DNA of 64,000 nucleotides from WJJR01 sp964440935. GTDB lineage: Bacteria; Zixibacteria; MSB-5A5; WJJR01. The notes under the pieces were generated by a model. The model worked only from the letters and a program-made list of their open reading frames with translations, ran no database searches and had not been told where the DNA came from. Both the position numbers and the translations under genes were made by a program. The DNA is taken from contig CAYTTY010000011.1 in NCBI GenBank assembly GCA_964440935.1, forward strand, positions 1 to 64,000. Direction: 5' to 3'. Below, piece by piece: positions 1 to 7,847 of the stretch; positions within the stretch are counted from its first letter, which is position 1; each line of letters begins with the position of its first letter.

Positions 1-423
1 AATATCAGAGGTTTAAAGGGCTTCGCCTAGCTTTTTCGTGAAATTTCCGGGCTAGCAGGGGGGGCGACAGTTGTCAAACGGCATAGTGCAGAACTAATAA
101 TGCCGACAATAATGATTCAGAATTGGGATGCGTTTACAAATGCGCCTGCGCCCTGTGTCCCACAACTCTGTTTACGGTGAGCGCAGTCGAACCGCTGTGG
201 GATTCTCACCGCTAACGAATGCGCGTTTCAGTGAGTCGAACAAGCCCCTCTGCAACAAAGGTTTCCCACAGTAGAACTGTGGGGCACCCGGCGCAGCTTC
301 ACTGACGAATGTCAGTGGTGCCCATGCCGAGGTTGTATCGCAAAACGCGGCGGTGTGAACTCACCCCCACGGTCTCGTGTGTCAGACCCTGCGTATGGAA
401 TCGGTATTATCTGTGGCTAAGGT
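1..423. other. Intergenic stretch with small palindromes
   Basis: No convincing gene. Two compact hairpins are visible. One, at 265-283, has an 8-bp stem CCCACAGT/ACTGTGGG with a 3-nt loop. The other, at 300-317, has a 7-bp stem CACTGAC/GTCAGTG with a 4-nt loop. The second has the same arm sequence as a hairpin at 21942-21961, so both look like copies of a small dispersed palindrome. The stretch lies downstream of the transporter gene that ends at 424. No T-rich tract marks a classical terminator. Confidence 0.5.
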
Positions 424-1935
424 TTACGTTCCCGGCAGCGTGATGGGCATGCCCATCAGCGGCCAGATGACCGCGACGAAGAGTCCGAGCACGATCATCA
501 GTAGAATACTGGCCCAGACACCGGCGCGGAAGAACTCGCCCGAGGTGAACTGCCGGCTTTCGTAAGCGATCGCGTTGGGCGCAGCACCAATGAGAAAGAG
601 AAACGGCATGCCCGCAGCGACCAACGCGGCAAAGAGAATCACTTCGGGTGCGACACCAAGATATTCCGCGATGACGAGCGCGACCGGCATGGAAATGGCA
701 ATCGCGGCAACGTTCATGATGCCGTTGGTGAGAATGAGCACCATGAAGGCAATGCTCATGATGAAGATAAAGCTCGGTGTCTCCTGAAACATGCCGAGCC
801 ACTGGACCGCCATCCAATTTGCCGCACCGGTCTGCCAGAGACAAAAGCCGATACTCATCGCTCCACCGAAAAGCAGAATGATGTTCCAGGGAACTCCTTC
901 GAGATCCTTCACGTCGAGGATTTTGAAGAGAAAGAATGCGACTGTTGTGATTAATATCACGGCACTTTTGTTAAACGGTTCGAATGCTGGCACGAACGAC
1001 CGTAAACTGAGGAATAGGATGGCGGACAACACGACGACCAGTGCGCCCTTCTCGGAATATGACATCGGTCCGAGCCCCTGATACAATGTTTTGGATCGTT
1101 CTTTCAGTCCCGGGATCGTCGCGCGTTCCGGTTTGTAGTAGAACATAAAGAAGAACCACAGCAGAATGGTCATCAGTGCGCCGACGGGGAACATATAGTA
1201 GGTTAACTGAAAGAATCCGATTTCCACGCCGACAACTTGCTTATAGAACCCGATGGCGACAGCGCCGCGTGCGGCGCCAAGCAGCGTGATAATACTCCCC
1301 GCACCGGCGACATACGCCATTCCCATGAACAAGCCCTTGCCGAAGCGGGTTTGCTTGGTCTCATCCTCTTCGTAGAGAGAGTTGATTGCCATCAAGAGGG
1401 GGAATACCGTCGCCGCGACCGCGGTGTGGGCCATGATGAGCGTGAGCAGTGAGGTCATCAGGAAACAGCCTAAGTAGATCATGCTGGTTTTTTCGCCGAC
1501 GATGGAGAGCATCTTGTACGCCATGCGGCGCGTGAGGCCGGTTTTCGAAAAGACCATCCCGATAACGACCGATCCGAAGATGAACATCACTGACGGATCC
1601 ATGAAGTCGGTGAAGGCACTGCGCGGATCGCGGATGAGAAACATGCACTGGACCACGCCGATGGCAAGACTGGTGACACCGATCGGCACCACCTCAAAGA
1701 CCCACCAGACGGCGGCCAGCAGGAAGAGACCGATGGCGGCCTTGCCTTCGTGCGTGAGAATAAAGGGCTTGCCAGCGGGATCGATGGCATCGCCCCAGGG
1801 CGGGGAGAAGTACACGAGTGCAAAGAGGGCCAGGCCCAGGACAATGAAGGCGACTCGCCGCCAATCAACGTTCCGGAGGATTTCACCTAACGAGGCGTCG
1901 CCGTTGAATCTGCTGGTTTCTTGATGGTCTGCCAT
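424..1935 (-). CDS. DASS/SLC13 family sodium:anion symporter
   Basis: A 503-residue inner-membrane protein of the divalent anion:sodium symporter family, which imports dicarboxylates, sulfate or similar anions with Na+. About 11-12 hydrophobic segments follow a short cytosolic N-terminus. Family-like helix-break motifs are present: AHTAVAATVFPLLMA near residue 170, TNGIMNVAAIAISMPVA near residue 400, and GAAPNAIAYESRQFTSGEFF near residue 455. The last two resemble the Na+/substrate hairpin regions. The classical SNT triplet is altered to AHT and APN, so the substrate cannot be read off. It is the last gene of the signalling operon that starts at 7191, suggesting that the sensor system controls, or senses flux through, this transporter. 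Start is ATG with little room for alternatives. Confidence 0.85.
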   Translation of the reverse strand: MADHQETSRFNGDASLGEILRNVDWRRVAFIVLGLALFALVYFSPPWGDAIDPAGKPFILTHEGKAAIGLFLLAAVWWVFEVVPIGVTSLAIGVVQCMFLIRDPRSAFTDFMDPSVMFIFGSVVIGMVFSKTGLTRRMAYKMLSIVGEKTSMIYLGCFLMTSLLTLIMAHTAVAATVFPLLMAINSLYEEDETKQTRFGKGLFMGMAYVAGAGSIITLLGAARGAVAIGFYKQVVGVEIGFFQLTYYMFPVGALMTILLWFFFMFYYKPERATIPGLKERSKTLYQGLGPMSYSEKGALVVVLSAILFLSLRSFVPAFEPFNKSAVILITTVAFFLFKILDVKDLEGVPWNIILLFGGAMSIGFCLWQTGAANWMAVQWLGMFQETPSFIFIMSIAFMVLILTNGIMNVAAIAISMPVALVIAEYLGVAPEVILFAALVAAGMPFLFLIGAAPNAIAYESRQFTSGEFFRAGVWASILLMIVLGLFVAVIWPLMGMPITLPGT

Positions 1936-2080
1936 AAGTGTGCTCGTGTGATTTTTTTCACAAGACTCTGTCAGAAAAAAGCCGTCTGCTAAACCCGATG
2001 ATCATCGTGCCCGGTCAACGCTCGTGTCGGGCACACGATTGTGTGATTCATTGGACGTCGTACTTTGGGCTTACACTGCG

Positions 2081-2626
2081 TCATTGTCCGTTTGCCTCAC
2101 TCTCCGTCAACAGGCCTCTGACCGCGGTCAGGACGTCTACGGTGCGGATCACGCCAACCACGCGCTTGTTCTGGACGACCGGAAGAAAGCTGACGTCGTG
2201 CGTGACGATCTCGAGGATGGCCTTGGCGAGGTGATCCTCATAGTTGATCCACATCACCACCGGCTCCATGACTTCGATGATCGGGGCGCGGGATCGCTCT
2301 TTGATGCGGTGGACGATTTTCTCGTAGAGGATTTCGGCCAGGTTTGGATCAGGAGCCATGCTGATTTCGCCCTGGCGGTATTTCATCGACGTGTTTGACA
2401 GGAAGCGCGGTTCGAGCGCCTGCAAGATATTGCGGCGGCGCACGTAGCCGACCAATTGGTGAATATCGTCGAAGACGAGCACGGTGCGGGGTAGCGATTT
2501 TCGTCCCTGATGATCAATCTGCCAGTGCTCCATGGTGTCCAGAACTTCATTGATCGTGGCTTTATGATTCACGTGTGGATACATCTCCAACGGGACCATG
2601 ATCTCACCCGCAGTAATCTTCTTCAT
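2081..2626 (-). CDS. Tandem CBS-domain protein
   Basis: About 181 residues. Two CBS modules are recognisable: MVPLEMYPHVNHKATINEVL with LPRTVLVFDD and LVGYVRRRNIL, then VMEPVVMWINYEDHLAKAIL with FLPVVQNKRVVGVIRTVDVL. CBS pairs bind adenosyl nucleotides and act as energy or ligand sensors; here no effector domain is attached. The ATG at 2626 is chosen over an upstream TTG because GAGGA lies 8 nt before it. It sits between a stand-alone receiver and the anion transporter, so a regulatory role on the transporter or the two-component proteins is a reasonable inference. Confidence 0.85.
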   Translation of the reverse strand: MKKITAGEIMVPLEMYPHVNHKATINEVLDTMEHWQIDHQGRKSLPRTVLVFDDIHQLVGYVRRRNILQALEPRFLSNTSMKYRQGEISMAPDPNLAEILYEKIVHRIKERSRAPIIEVMEPVVMWINYEDHLAKAILEIVTHDVSFLPVVQNKRVVGVIRTVDVLTAVRGLLTESEANGQ

Positions 2627-2653
2627 TGCCTGATTCCTCAATTCCCGTGCGCG

Positions 2654-3085
2654 TCACCAACCACGTTTGGACAACAGGTCTTTCATTTTGTCCGACAAGT
2701 TTTTTTCGACGATCACCATGCGCCGCGATTTGGCTTCGGCGATTTTCTCCATGAGCTTCTTGATGTCGATCGGTTTCTCTAGGAAGTCCATGGCGCCCTT
2801 TTTGACGGCTTCGACACCGCGCTCAATGGTGCCGTATCCGGTCAGCAGGATCACCTGCATGTCGGGTTTCTTTTCCAGGATGGACTTCATGGTTTCGATG
2901 CCATTCATCCCCGGCATTTGGAGATCGAGGACGATGGCGTCGAAGTTTTCGTCTTTGATCTTGTCGATCGCTTCCTGGCCGCTGGTGGCGGTGACCACCT
3001 TGGCGCCCCGGGTCTCGATCCGCTCGGCCAGAGTCGACACGAACTCTTCTTCGTCGTCAACCAGTAGGATTTTTTCGTCTGCCAT
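2654..3085 (-). CDS. Stand-alone receiver (response regulator) protein
   Basis: A 143-residue CheY-like receiver without an output domain. It has the acidic pair in ILLVDDEEEF, the phospho-acceptor Asp in AIVLDLQMPG, the Thr in ILLTGYG and the Lys in DFLEKPIDI. A basic tail of about 20 residues (KSRRMVIVEKNLSDK) extends past the domain and carries no recognisable DNA-binding fold. Likely acts by protein contact or as a relay node. Gene order suggests phosphate arrives from the sensor kinase at 4207-5934, directly or through the kinase-like protein just upstream. Confidence 0.9.
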   Translation of the reverse strand: MADEKILLVDDEEEFVSTLAERIETRGAKVVTATSGQEAIDKIKDENFDAIVLDLQMPGMNGIETMKSILEKKPDMQVILLTGYGTIERGVEAVKKGAMDFLEKPIDIKKLMEKIAEAKSRRMVIVEKNLSDKMKDLLSKRGW

Positions 3086-3138
3086 ACCGATCTCTCTTTG
3101 TCTCCAGTCAAGATAACGACTGTGTGCTGCCCGGTGAC

Positions 3139-3816
3139 TCAGGCCGCACCGATTTTGCCAGGAAACTCGAGCCGGAACTCGTGCTCCTCTGCCCCTTTAT
3201 GCGGCAGTACGGCGGACCCTCCCATCTTGTTGACAACGCACTCGAGCAACGCCAACGATAGCTTGTTATTGTCGGACGACAGCGGTCCGCTGGAGACGAC
3301 CGTAATCGTGATCCCGGAGCCGCTGGAGATCACGGCCACATTGACCGATCCGCCATCCCGCGACGCCTCCATGGCGAGGTCAATGCACAGGAATACCGCC
3401 TGTTGAAGACAAAAAGGATCTCCTTCAATGGCAACGGCATCGAGCGCACCGTCCATTGTCAACGTGACACCCCGGTTGGAGGCAAACCGCTGACAGAGAT
3501 CAACCAGATTGTGGACCGTGTCGCACGGATTGAAACAGACGACCGCGTTGTCGACACTGTGCGCGAAGCGGTTAAGTCTCTTCACGATTTCCTGGATACG
3601 AGCCACCTGCCCACCGACTTTTTGCGAATTCGAGCAGAGTTTATCCAATTCGACCGGATGTCCCTGCTGGGCGCTATAGCACAGATCCTGAAGCAAGCCG
3701 GACACTTGGCCAATGATGGCGATGCAGTTGTTGATTTCATGCGTCACGCTGGCGGTCATGCGACCGAAGAACGCCAATTCCGCGCGCAGTTGTTCATCCG
3801 CGCTGATGTCACTCAT
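3139..3816 (-). CDS. Histidine-kinase-like protein with degenerate ATPase half
   Basis: About 225 residues, no membrane segment. The dimerisation/phospho-acceptor helix is clear (MTASVTHEINNCIAIIGQ, H-box His near residue 29). The C-terminal half aligns in position with an HATPase domain but lacks its hallmarks. The N-box expected as NLxxNAxxA reads LCIDLAMEAS, and no DxGxG (G1) or GTGLGL (G2) motif follows. It may therefore be a phosphotransfer protein or phosphatase rather than a kinase; this is inference. The ATG at 3816 is preferred to one 12 nt upstream because GGAGG lies 5 nt before it. The gene overlaps the end of the preceding receiver gene, indicating translational coupling. Confidence 0.75.
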   Translation of the reverse strand: MSDISADEQLRAELAFFGRMTASVTHEINNCIAIIGQVSGLLQDLCYSAQQGHPVELDKLCSNSQKVGGQVARIQEIVKRLNRFAHSVDNAVVCFNPCDTVHNLVDLCQRFASNRGVTLTMDGALDAVAIEGDPFCLQQAVFLCIDLAMEASRDGGSVNVAVISSGSGITITVVSSGPLSSDNNKLSLALLECVVNKMGGSAVLPHKGAEEHEFRLEFPGKIGAA

Positions 3817-4198
3817 GCTGGCCTCCATCCCGGCTGGCCGCGACGGCGTCGTTCATTTTCCTGATCAGGTCTTTGATATCGATTGGTTTGATCAGATAGT
3901 CGTACGCGCCTTGCTGAAGACCGATGTCGCTCTCTTTGGATGATCCGCGACCGGTGAGCAATATGATGGCGAGGTCCGGCCGTACGGCCTTTATTTGCCG
4001 CATGACTTCAAGTCCGCCCAATCCCGGCATCTTGACGTCCAATACCACAACATCGAATTCCCGCTCTTTGACCATCTCAATGGCTTCGGCACCGTCAAGC
4101 ACGCCGACCGCGTCGTAACCTCTCAGTTTCAAGCGTTCGATCAGTGGTGCGACCAGTTCTTCTTCATCGTCTACCAGCAAGACCTTCAAGCGCTTCAT
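3809..4198 (-). CDS. Stand-alone receiver (response regulator) protein
   Basis: About 129 residues, a single receiver domain: VLLVDDEEEL, phospho-Asp in VVVLDVKMPG, ILLTGRG and the conserved Lys in YLIKPIDI. No output domain. The ATG at 4198 has GAGGA 5 nt upstream; a GTG four codons earlier is less likely. It lies between the Cache sensor kinase (ending 4207) and the degenerate kinase-like gene, which it overlaps. This order (kinase, receiver, His-containing protein, receiver) is the order expected of a phosphorelay encoded by separate proteins. Confidence 0.9.
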   Translation of the reverse strand: MKRLKVLLVDDEEELVAPLIERLKLRGYDAVGVLDGAEAIEMVKEREFDVVVLDVKMPGLGGLEVMRQIKAVRPDLAIILLTGRGSSKESDIGLQQGAYDYLIKPIDIKDLIRKMNDAVAASRDGGQHE

Positions 4199-4206
4199 GC
4201 GTGTCC

Positions 4207-5934
4207 TCACGATTTCTGGATGGGTAGGGTTACGTGGAACGACGTCCCTTCACCCACCTCGCTTTCCACTTCGATCTTGCCCCCGAGCTTCTGCACAATC
4301 CCGTAGGTAATCGACAACCCCAGACCGGTGCCGCCGGCGTCCTTCTTTGTGGTGAAGAACGGTTCAAAAATGTGTTCCAGATCCGCGTTGTTGATCCCTT
4401 TGCCATTGTCCGAGATGGAGACGGTCACTTTGTCTCCGTTGCGCGCGAACATGGCAATGTCAATGCGCCCGCCCCTGTCCACGGCGGCAAAGGCATTGTT
4501 GATGATATTCAACAGGACCTGTTGGAGTTGGCTTTTGTCGGTGACGATTTCCGGCAAGGTCTCCGGGGCGTACACCTTAACGTCGATGCTTCGGTACTGG
4601 GCCTCCTTTTCCAGGAATCCCAATACTTCTTTCACACTCAGTTTCAAATCCACGGTGTCATGGGTGAGGTCCATGTGCCGGGCGAATCCGAGCAGGCGAT
4701 GCGTGATCGTGCTGCAGCGCTCGACACTACCGAGAATCGAATCGACGGTCGATTCGATGCGACCCTTTTGCGGGAAGTCCTCGCTCAGCTCGGTCATGTC
4801 CTTGAGGAGCCCCGCCTTTTCGTTGATGATGGCCAACGGATTATTGATCTCATGTGCGACACCGGCCGCGAGCCGTCCAATGGAGGCCATCTTGTTTTGG
4901 TACTCCATTTTGTGTGTGACTTTGTCGTGCGACTCTTCGGCTTCCCGAATCAGCGTGATCAGGAGGTGCGAGGTGAATGTCACTAACAGGAGAATGATGA
5001 CGCAGCTTGCGATCAGAAAAATCAGGAGCTTGCCCTGAAAGCTCAGCCAGTTGCCGCTGAAACTCTCATGATGTTTGATCATCATGAAGACGAAGGGTGA
5101 CTCGGCAATGTGCGCGTAGCTCAAAAAGCAGTGATTTCCCTCGTTGTCTTCGTGTTCGGTGACTTGAGCGCGATTGTTGAACGACGGCACCGCCACGTCG
5201 ACTGTGTCCAAAATGTCGCCGAAATCCCGCGATGGCGTTTGCAACACACCATTCTGGTTGACGAAGAAGGCATCGCTGGAACTGCCGTCACCGGTTGACT
5301 GAATTTGCTTACGCAGGATGTCGGCCATGAGCGTTGCGCGCAGGACATAAAAGTCACCCGGAACGTCCGGGTTATCGTGTTTAACGGCGATGCTGAAGTG
5401 GGGCCGGTTGCGATAGCCGAGATAAACATCGCTGACGTACACGTCCTGCAGGATCACCTCATGAAACCAATCCTGTTCTGTGTAGTCCAAACCGGTAAAG
5501 TCGTATGGTCCGGCGTAGGCGCGTTGACTGCCGTCGGCGTCGATCAATCCGAGATCGACAAACCCACTGAACGAGTGTTTCAAATTCAAAAAGATATGAG
5601 AGAGGGAATCGGGATTGGACAGTTCCTGCAGCGACGTTGATTCAATCAGGTACGTGAGCGCACTCCGCCGTTCTTCGAGATAGAATTCGAGGGATTGCTT
5701 GGTAACCGCGGCCACCAGCATCGAGGAGTGGCTCATCTCATCGCGGAAGACGCGTTTGTACTGGCCGTAATTGATGCCGGTCATGATGACCAGCGGGGCG
5801 ATGGCGACCGTGGCGGTGGCGATGATGGTATACCACCAGAGACGTTTGTAACGGGTCTTCTTGTCGGCCCCCTTTTCGATTTCGGTCTGGACGACCGATG
5901 CGAGGCTATCGAGGACGCTGCGTAAGAGGCCCAT
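4207..5934 (-). CDS. Membrane sensor histidine kinase with extracytoplasmic Cache-like domain
   Basis: About 575 residues. One membrane helix near residues 33-53 and a second near 300-322 flank a periplasmic region of about 240 residues whose sequence style (GFVDLGLIDADGSQRAYAGPY, YVSDVYLGYRNRPHFSIAVK) is typical of dCache ligand sensors. The cytosolic part has a full kinase core: H-box VAHEINNPLAIINE, N-box LLNIINNAFAA, G1 SDNGKGI, F-box IFEPFFTTK and G2 GGTGLGLSI. A GTG immediately precedes the ATG at 5934; the GGAGAGG just upstream could serve either. Probably senses an extracellular small molecule, perhaps a substrate of the anion transporter at the end of the operon (inference). Confidence 0.9.
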   Translation of the reverse strand: MGLLRSVLDSLASVVQTEIEKGADKKTRYKRLWWYTIIATATVAIAPLVIMTGINYGQYKRVFRDEMSHSSMLVAAVTKQSLEFYLEERRSALTYLIESTSLQELSNPDSLSHIFLNLKHSFSGFVDLGLIDADGSQRAYAGPYDFTGLDYTEQDWFHEVILQDVYVSDVYLGYRNRPHFSIAVKHDNPDVPGDFYVLRATLMADILRKQIQSTGDGSSSDAFFVNQNGVLQTPSRDFGDILDTVDVAVPSFNNRAQVTEHEDNEGNHCFLSYAHIAESPFVFMMIKHHESFSGNWLSFQGKLLIFLIASCVIILLLVTFTSHLLITLIREAEESHDKVTHKMEYQNKMASIGRLAAGVAHEINNPLAIINEKAGLLKDMTELSEDFPQKGRIESTVDSILGSVERCSTITHRLLGFARHMDLTHDTVDLKLSVKEVLGFLEKEAQYRSIDVKVYAPETLPEIVTDKSQLQQVLLNIINNAFAAVDRGGRIDIAMFARNGDKVTVSISDNGKGINNADLEHIFEPFFTTKKDAGGTGLGLSITYGIVQKLGGKIEVESEVGEGTSFHVTLPIQKS

Positions 5935-5976
5935 CACCTCTCCTGTTACCGGTTGGCCGCACAGGCGGCCCAGCGC

Positions 5977-7191
5977 TTAGTCGCCGGACTCCTTCTTGCG
6001 TAACTTGGCGTAAGCCGCCTTCATGGTCTTCGTGAGTGTATCGACGTCGACCGGTTTCTCCAAATAGGCAAACGCACCGAGTTGCTCCGCCAATTCGGCG
6101 TCTTTTTTCGTCCCGTGTCCGGTCAGGATGATGACTTCGACATTCGGGCGTTTCGCCTTCACTTTTCGTAATACCTCAATACCGCCGATCCCCGGCATCT
6201 GGAGATCGAGGACCATGACTTCGGGCTCCTCGTCTTCGATGAGACTGAGCGCTTCCAAGCCGTCGTTGGCGACGGCCGTGCCAAATTCCCGCATGCGCAG
6301 GCGTTCGGATAACGTCTGCACAAACTCGCGTTCATCATCGACCAGCAGCACACGGGCCGGTACATCGAACTTGGTACTGCGATACAGGTATGGTTCGTGA
6401 ATTTCCGGAATCACTCGGATATCGATCTCAGTGACCTTGTCTACTTTTTGGACAATCGCTTGGAGTTCGTCTTGCAAGTTCTCCGGATTGCGAACGTCTT
6501 TGTTGATCGTAACAGTGACCTTCCCGTCACGGCAGGTGACATCAACGTCGTGGTGACCCTCCAATGCCAGCGCCAGTTCTGCTTCGGCGGCCGTGGCGAA
6601 GTCGACGACCGCGGCCTTCGATTTGCGTGTTGTTTGCACCAACTGAGCCTTCTCGCAGATAGTCATCACGGCGTCGTCAAGGGATAGGTCATTCAGCGGT
6701 ATCTTCAGGTCGTAGAGGGTCTTGTCCCACGGGCCCTTGTCAAAGAGGAACTTGGTCCAGACGGCGCGGTCTTCATCATCTTTGGCCGTGACTTTGCGTG
6801 CATCCTTATCGCTGAGGCCGGCCTCGCTCGCCACCTTTTCGCGAAAGTCGTGGCTGGCGACCAGTGCAACTTTCATGACATGGTCGACCGACGTGGGGAC
6901 CAAGTGCCCGGCGAAACCGTGGTAGACAAGATCGTCTTCGGCAATCACCGACGCCATTGCTGCCTTGATGTAGCTGGTCCCCTTTTCCTTATCGCGGGTG
7001 AAGTCATTGAAGATTGACGGTCCCTGGTGCATCGCCTTGGAGAGCTTGTCGACCGGGATGCCGAAGCGCTTGGACGCGCGTTCGAGAACATACTGGGAGT
7101 CTATGACCCGATAGCCGAGCCGCTGTGCGACCTTCTCCACGACCGTGTCGGCGTGACAATAGGTGGCGCTGAAGACGGTAATGACGGACAT
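5977..7191 (-). CDS. Cytidylate-kinase-like domain fused to a receiver domain
   Basis: About 404 residues. Residues 1-190 resemble the cytidylate-kinase-like family (RLGYRVIDSQYVLERASKRFG, followed by SYIKAAMASVIAEDDLVYHG and DRAVWTKFLFDKGPWD). However, the P-loop expected after the first strand reads FSATYCHADTVVEKVAQ and lacks the glycines and Lys of a working loop. Residues 195-275 form a small alpha/beta module that repeats the pattern of nucleic-acid or BON-like folds; I do not recognise it. Residues 280-404 are a good receiver (LLVDDEREF, phospho-Asp in MVLDLQMPG, ILTGHG, YLEKPVDV). First gene of the signalling operon. The ATG at 7191 has GGAG 8 nt upstream and a TATAAT 25 nt away. Confidence 0.8.
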   Translation of the reverse strand: MSVITVFSATYCHADTVVEKVAQRLGYRVIDSQYVLERASKRFGIPVDKLSKAMHQGPSIFNDFTRDKEKGTSYIKAAMASVIAEDDLVYHGFAGHLVPTSVDHVMKVALVASHDFREKVASEAGLSDKDARKVTAKDDEDRAVWTKFLFDKGPWDKTLYDLKIPLNDLSLDDAVMTICEKAQLVQTTRKSKAAVVDFATAAEAELALALEGHHDVDVTCRDGKVTVTINKDVRNPENLQDELQAIVQKVDKVTEIDIRVIPEIHEPYLYRSTKFDVPARVLLVDDEREFVQTLSERLRMREFGTAVANDGLEALSLIEDEEPEVMVLDLQMPGIGGIEVLRKVKAKRPNVEVIILTGHGTKKDAELAEQLGAFAYLEKPVDVDTLTKTMKAAYAKLRKKESGD

Positions 7192-7215
7192 GTGTCCCAC
7201 TCCATTTCTGTGGTC

Positions 7216-7221
7216 ATTATA
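7216..7221 (-). promoter_or_regulatory. Candidate -10 box for the signalling operon
   Basis: On the minus strand this hexamer reads TATAAT, 25 nt upstream of the ATG at 7191, leaving room for a short leader with the ribosome site. No good -35 element is found 16-18 nt further upstream (GTGTAT at 17 nt), so an activator may be needed or the match may be chance. Confidence 0.35.
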
Positions 7222-7430
7222 GTCTTACCCCAAAGCTAATACACCCATGGCTAGAAATCGACAAAGGCTCGTGAGAAAATGCACAAGGATTGACAAAACC
7301 GGAGTGGGGGCAGGGGATGGAACCCATTTAAAAGGGATTAGCAGTGTCCGGCTTCCCAATACGTCATTCCCTTGTTGAGCTGTTTATTGAAGACCGATTC
7401 CATCCTGCATGGCCGGCCCCATGAAGTGAG

Positions 7431-7770
7431 ATAGAGCAATTGTCAGAATTCCGTTCCGATTGAGAAGAGGCGAGACCCCGCTTCATTGACACTCACTTTC
7501 GGGTGCCACGGGCCTTTAGGCCCGTGAACTGGGATCGTCCGAATGTGGAACCACGGGCCTGAAGGCCCGTGTTGAAAAACCCCCGAGAATCAGAGCCTTC
7601 GGGAGGGCGAGCCTCCCGGCGAGCCGCAACGGCATGTTCCACACGGCGGCTCGGCGGGAGCCTCGCCCTCCCCAGTCTGAGGTGATGATAGTCAGCAGGT
7701 TTTTCAACACACCCCTGAAGGCGCGTGGCACCCCAATGGAAACGGAAAATACTTCTGACAATTGCTATAG
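7431..7770. repeat. Nested palindromic (MITE-like) element, copy A
   Basis: Ends are inverted copies sharing AGCAATTGTCAGAA (left 7436-7449, right side ending at 7770), followed on both sides by a CCGTT(T/C)CG-like stretch. Inside is a second inverted pair containing GTGTTGAAAAAC (about 7568-7580, and its complement about 7700-7712). Inside that is a long hairpin with 26-nt arms (7602-7627 and 7646-7671, 24 of 26 positions complementary) built on GGCGAGCCTCCCGGCGAGC. No coding potential. Related copies are at 26652-26970, 26967-27223, 42238-42390 and 57730-57888. Confidence 0.75.
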
Positions 7771-7785
7771 GCCCGCCAGACAGAT

Positions 7786-7815
7786 ACGGCCGCGGGGAAT
7801 TCTCCCCGCGGCCGT
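7786..7815 (-). terminator. Perfect 13-bp hairpin downstream of the S74 protein gene
   Basis: Arms ACGGCCGCGGGGA and TCCCCGCGGCCGT with a 4-nt loop, about 33 nt past the stop of the gene ending at 7848. No T-run follows on the minus strand, so it is terminator-like by position and stability only. It lies just outside repeat copy A. Confidence 0.5.
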
Positions 7816-7847
7816 GTGCTATGTGGCGAACTGAACGTTCCTGTTTG

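Larger units (their letters stand above)
7192..7847. other. Gene-free stretch carrying a repeat element and a hairpin
   Basis: Holds the putative promoter of the signalling operon, a 340-bp palindromic repeat element (7431-7770) and a strong hairpin (7786-7815) just past the end of the next gene. The open frames through it on the minus strand translate the palindromes and have no protein-like character. Confidence 0.7.
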
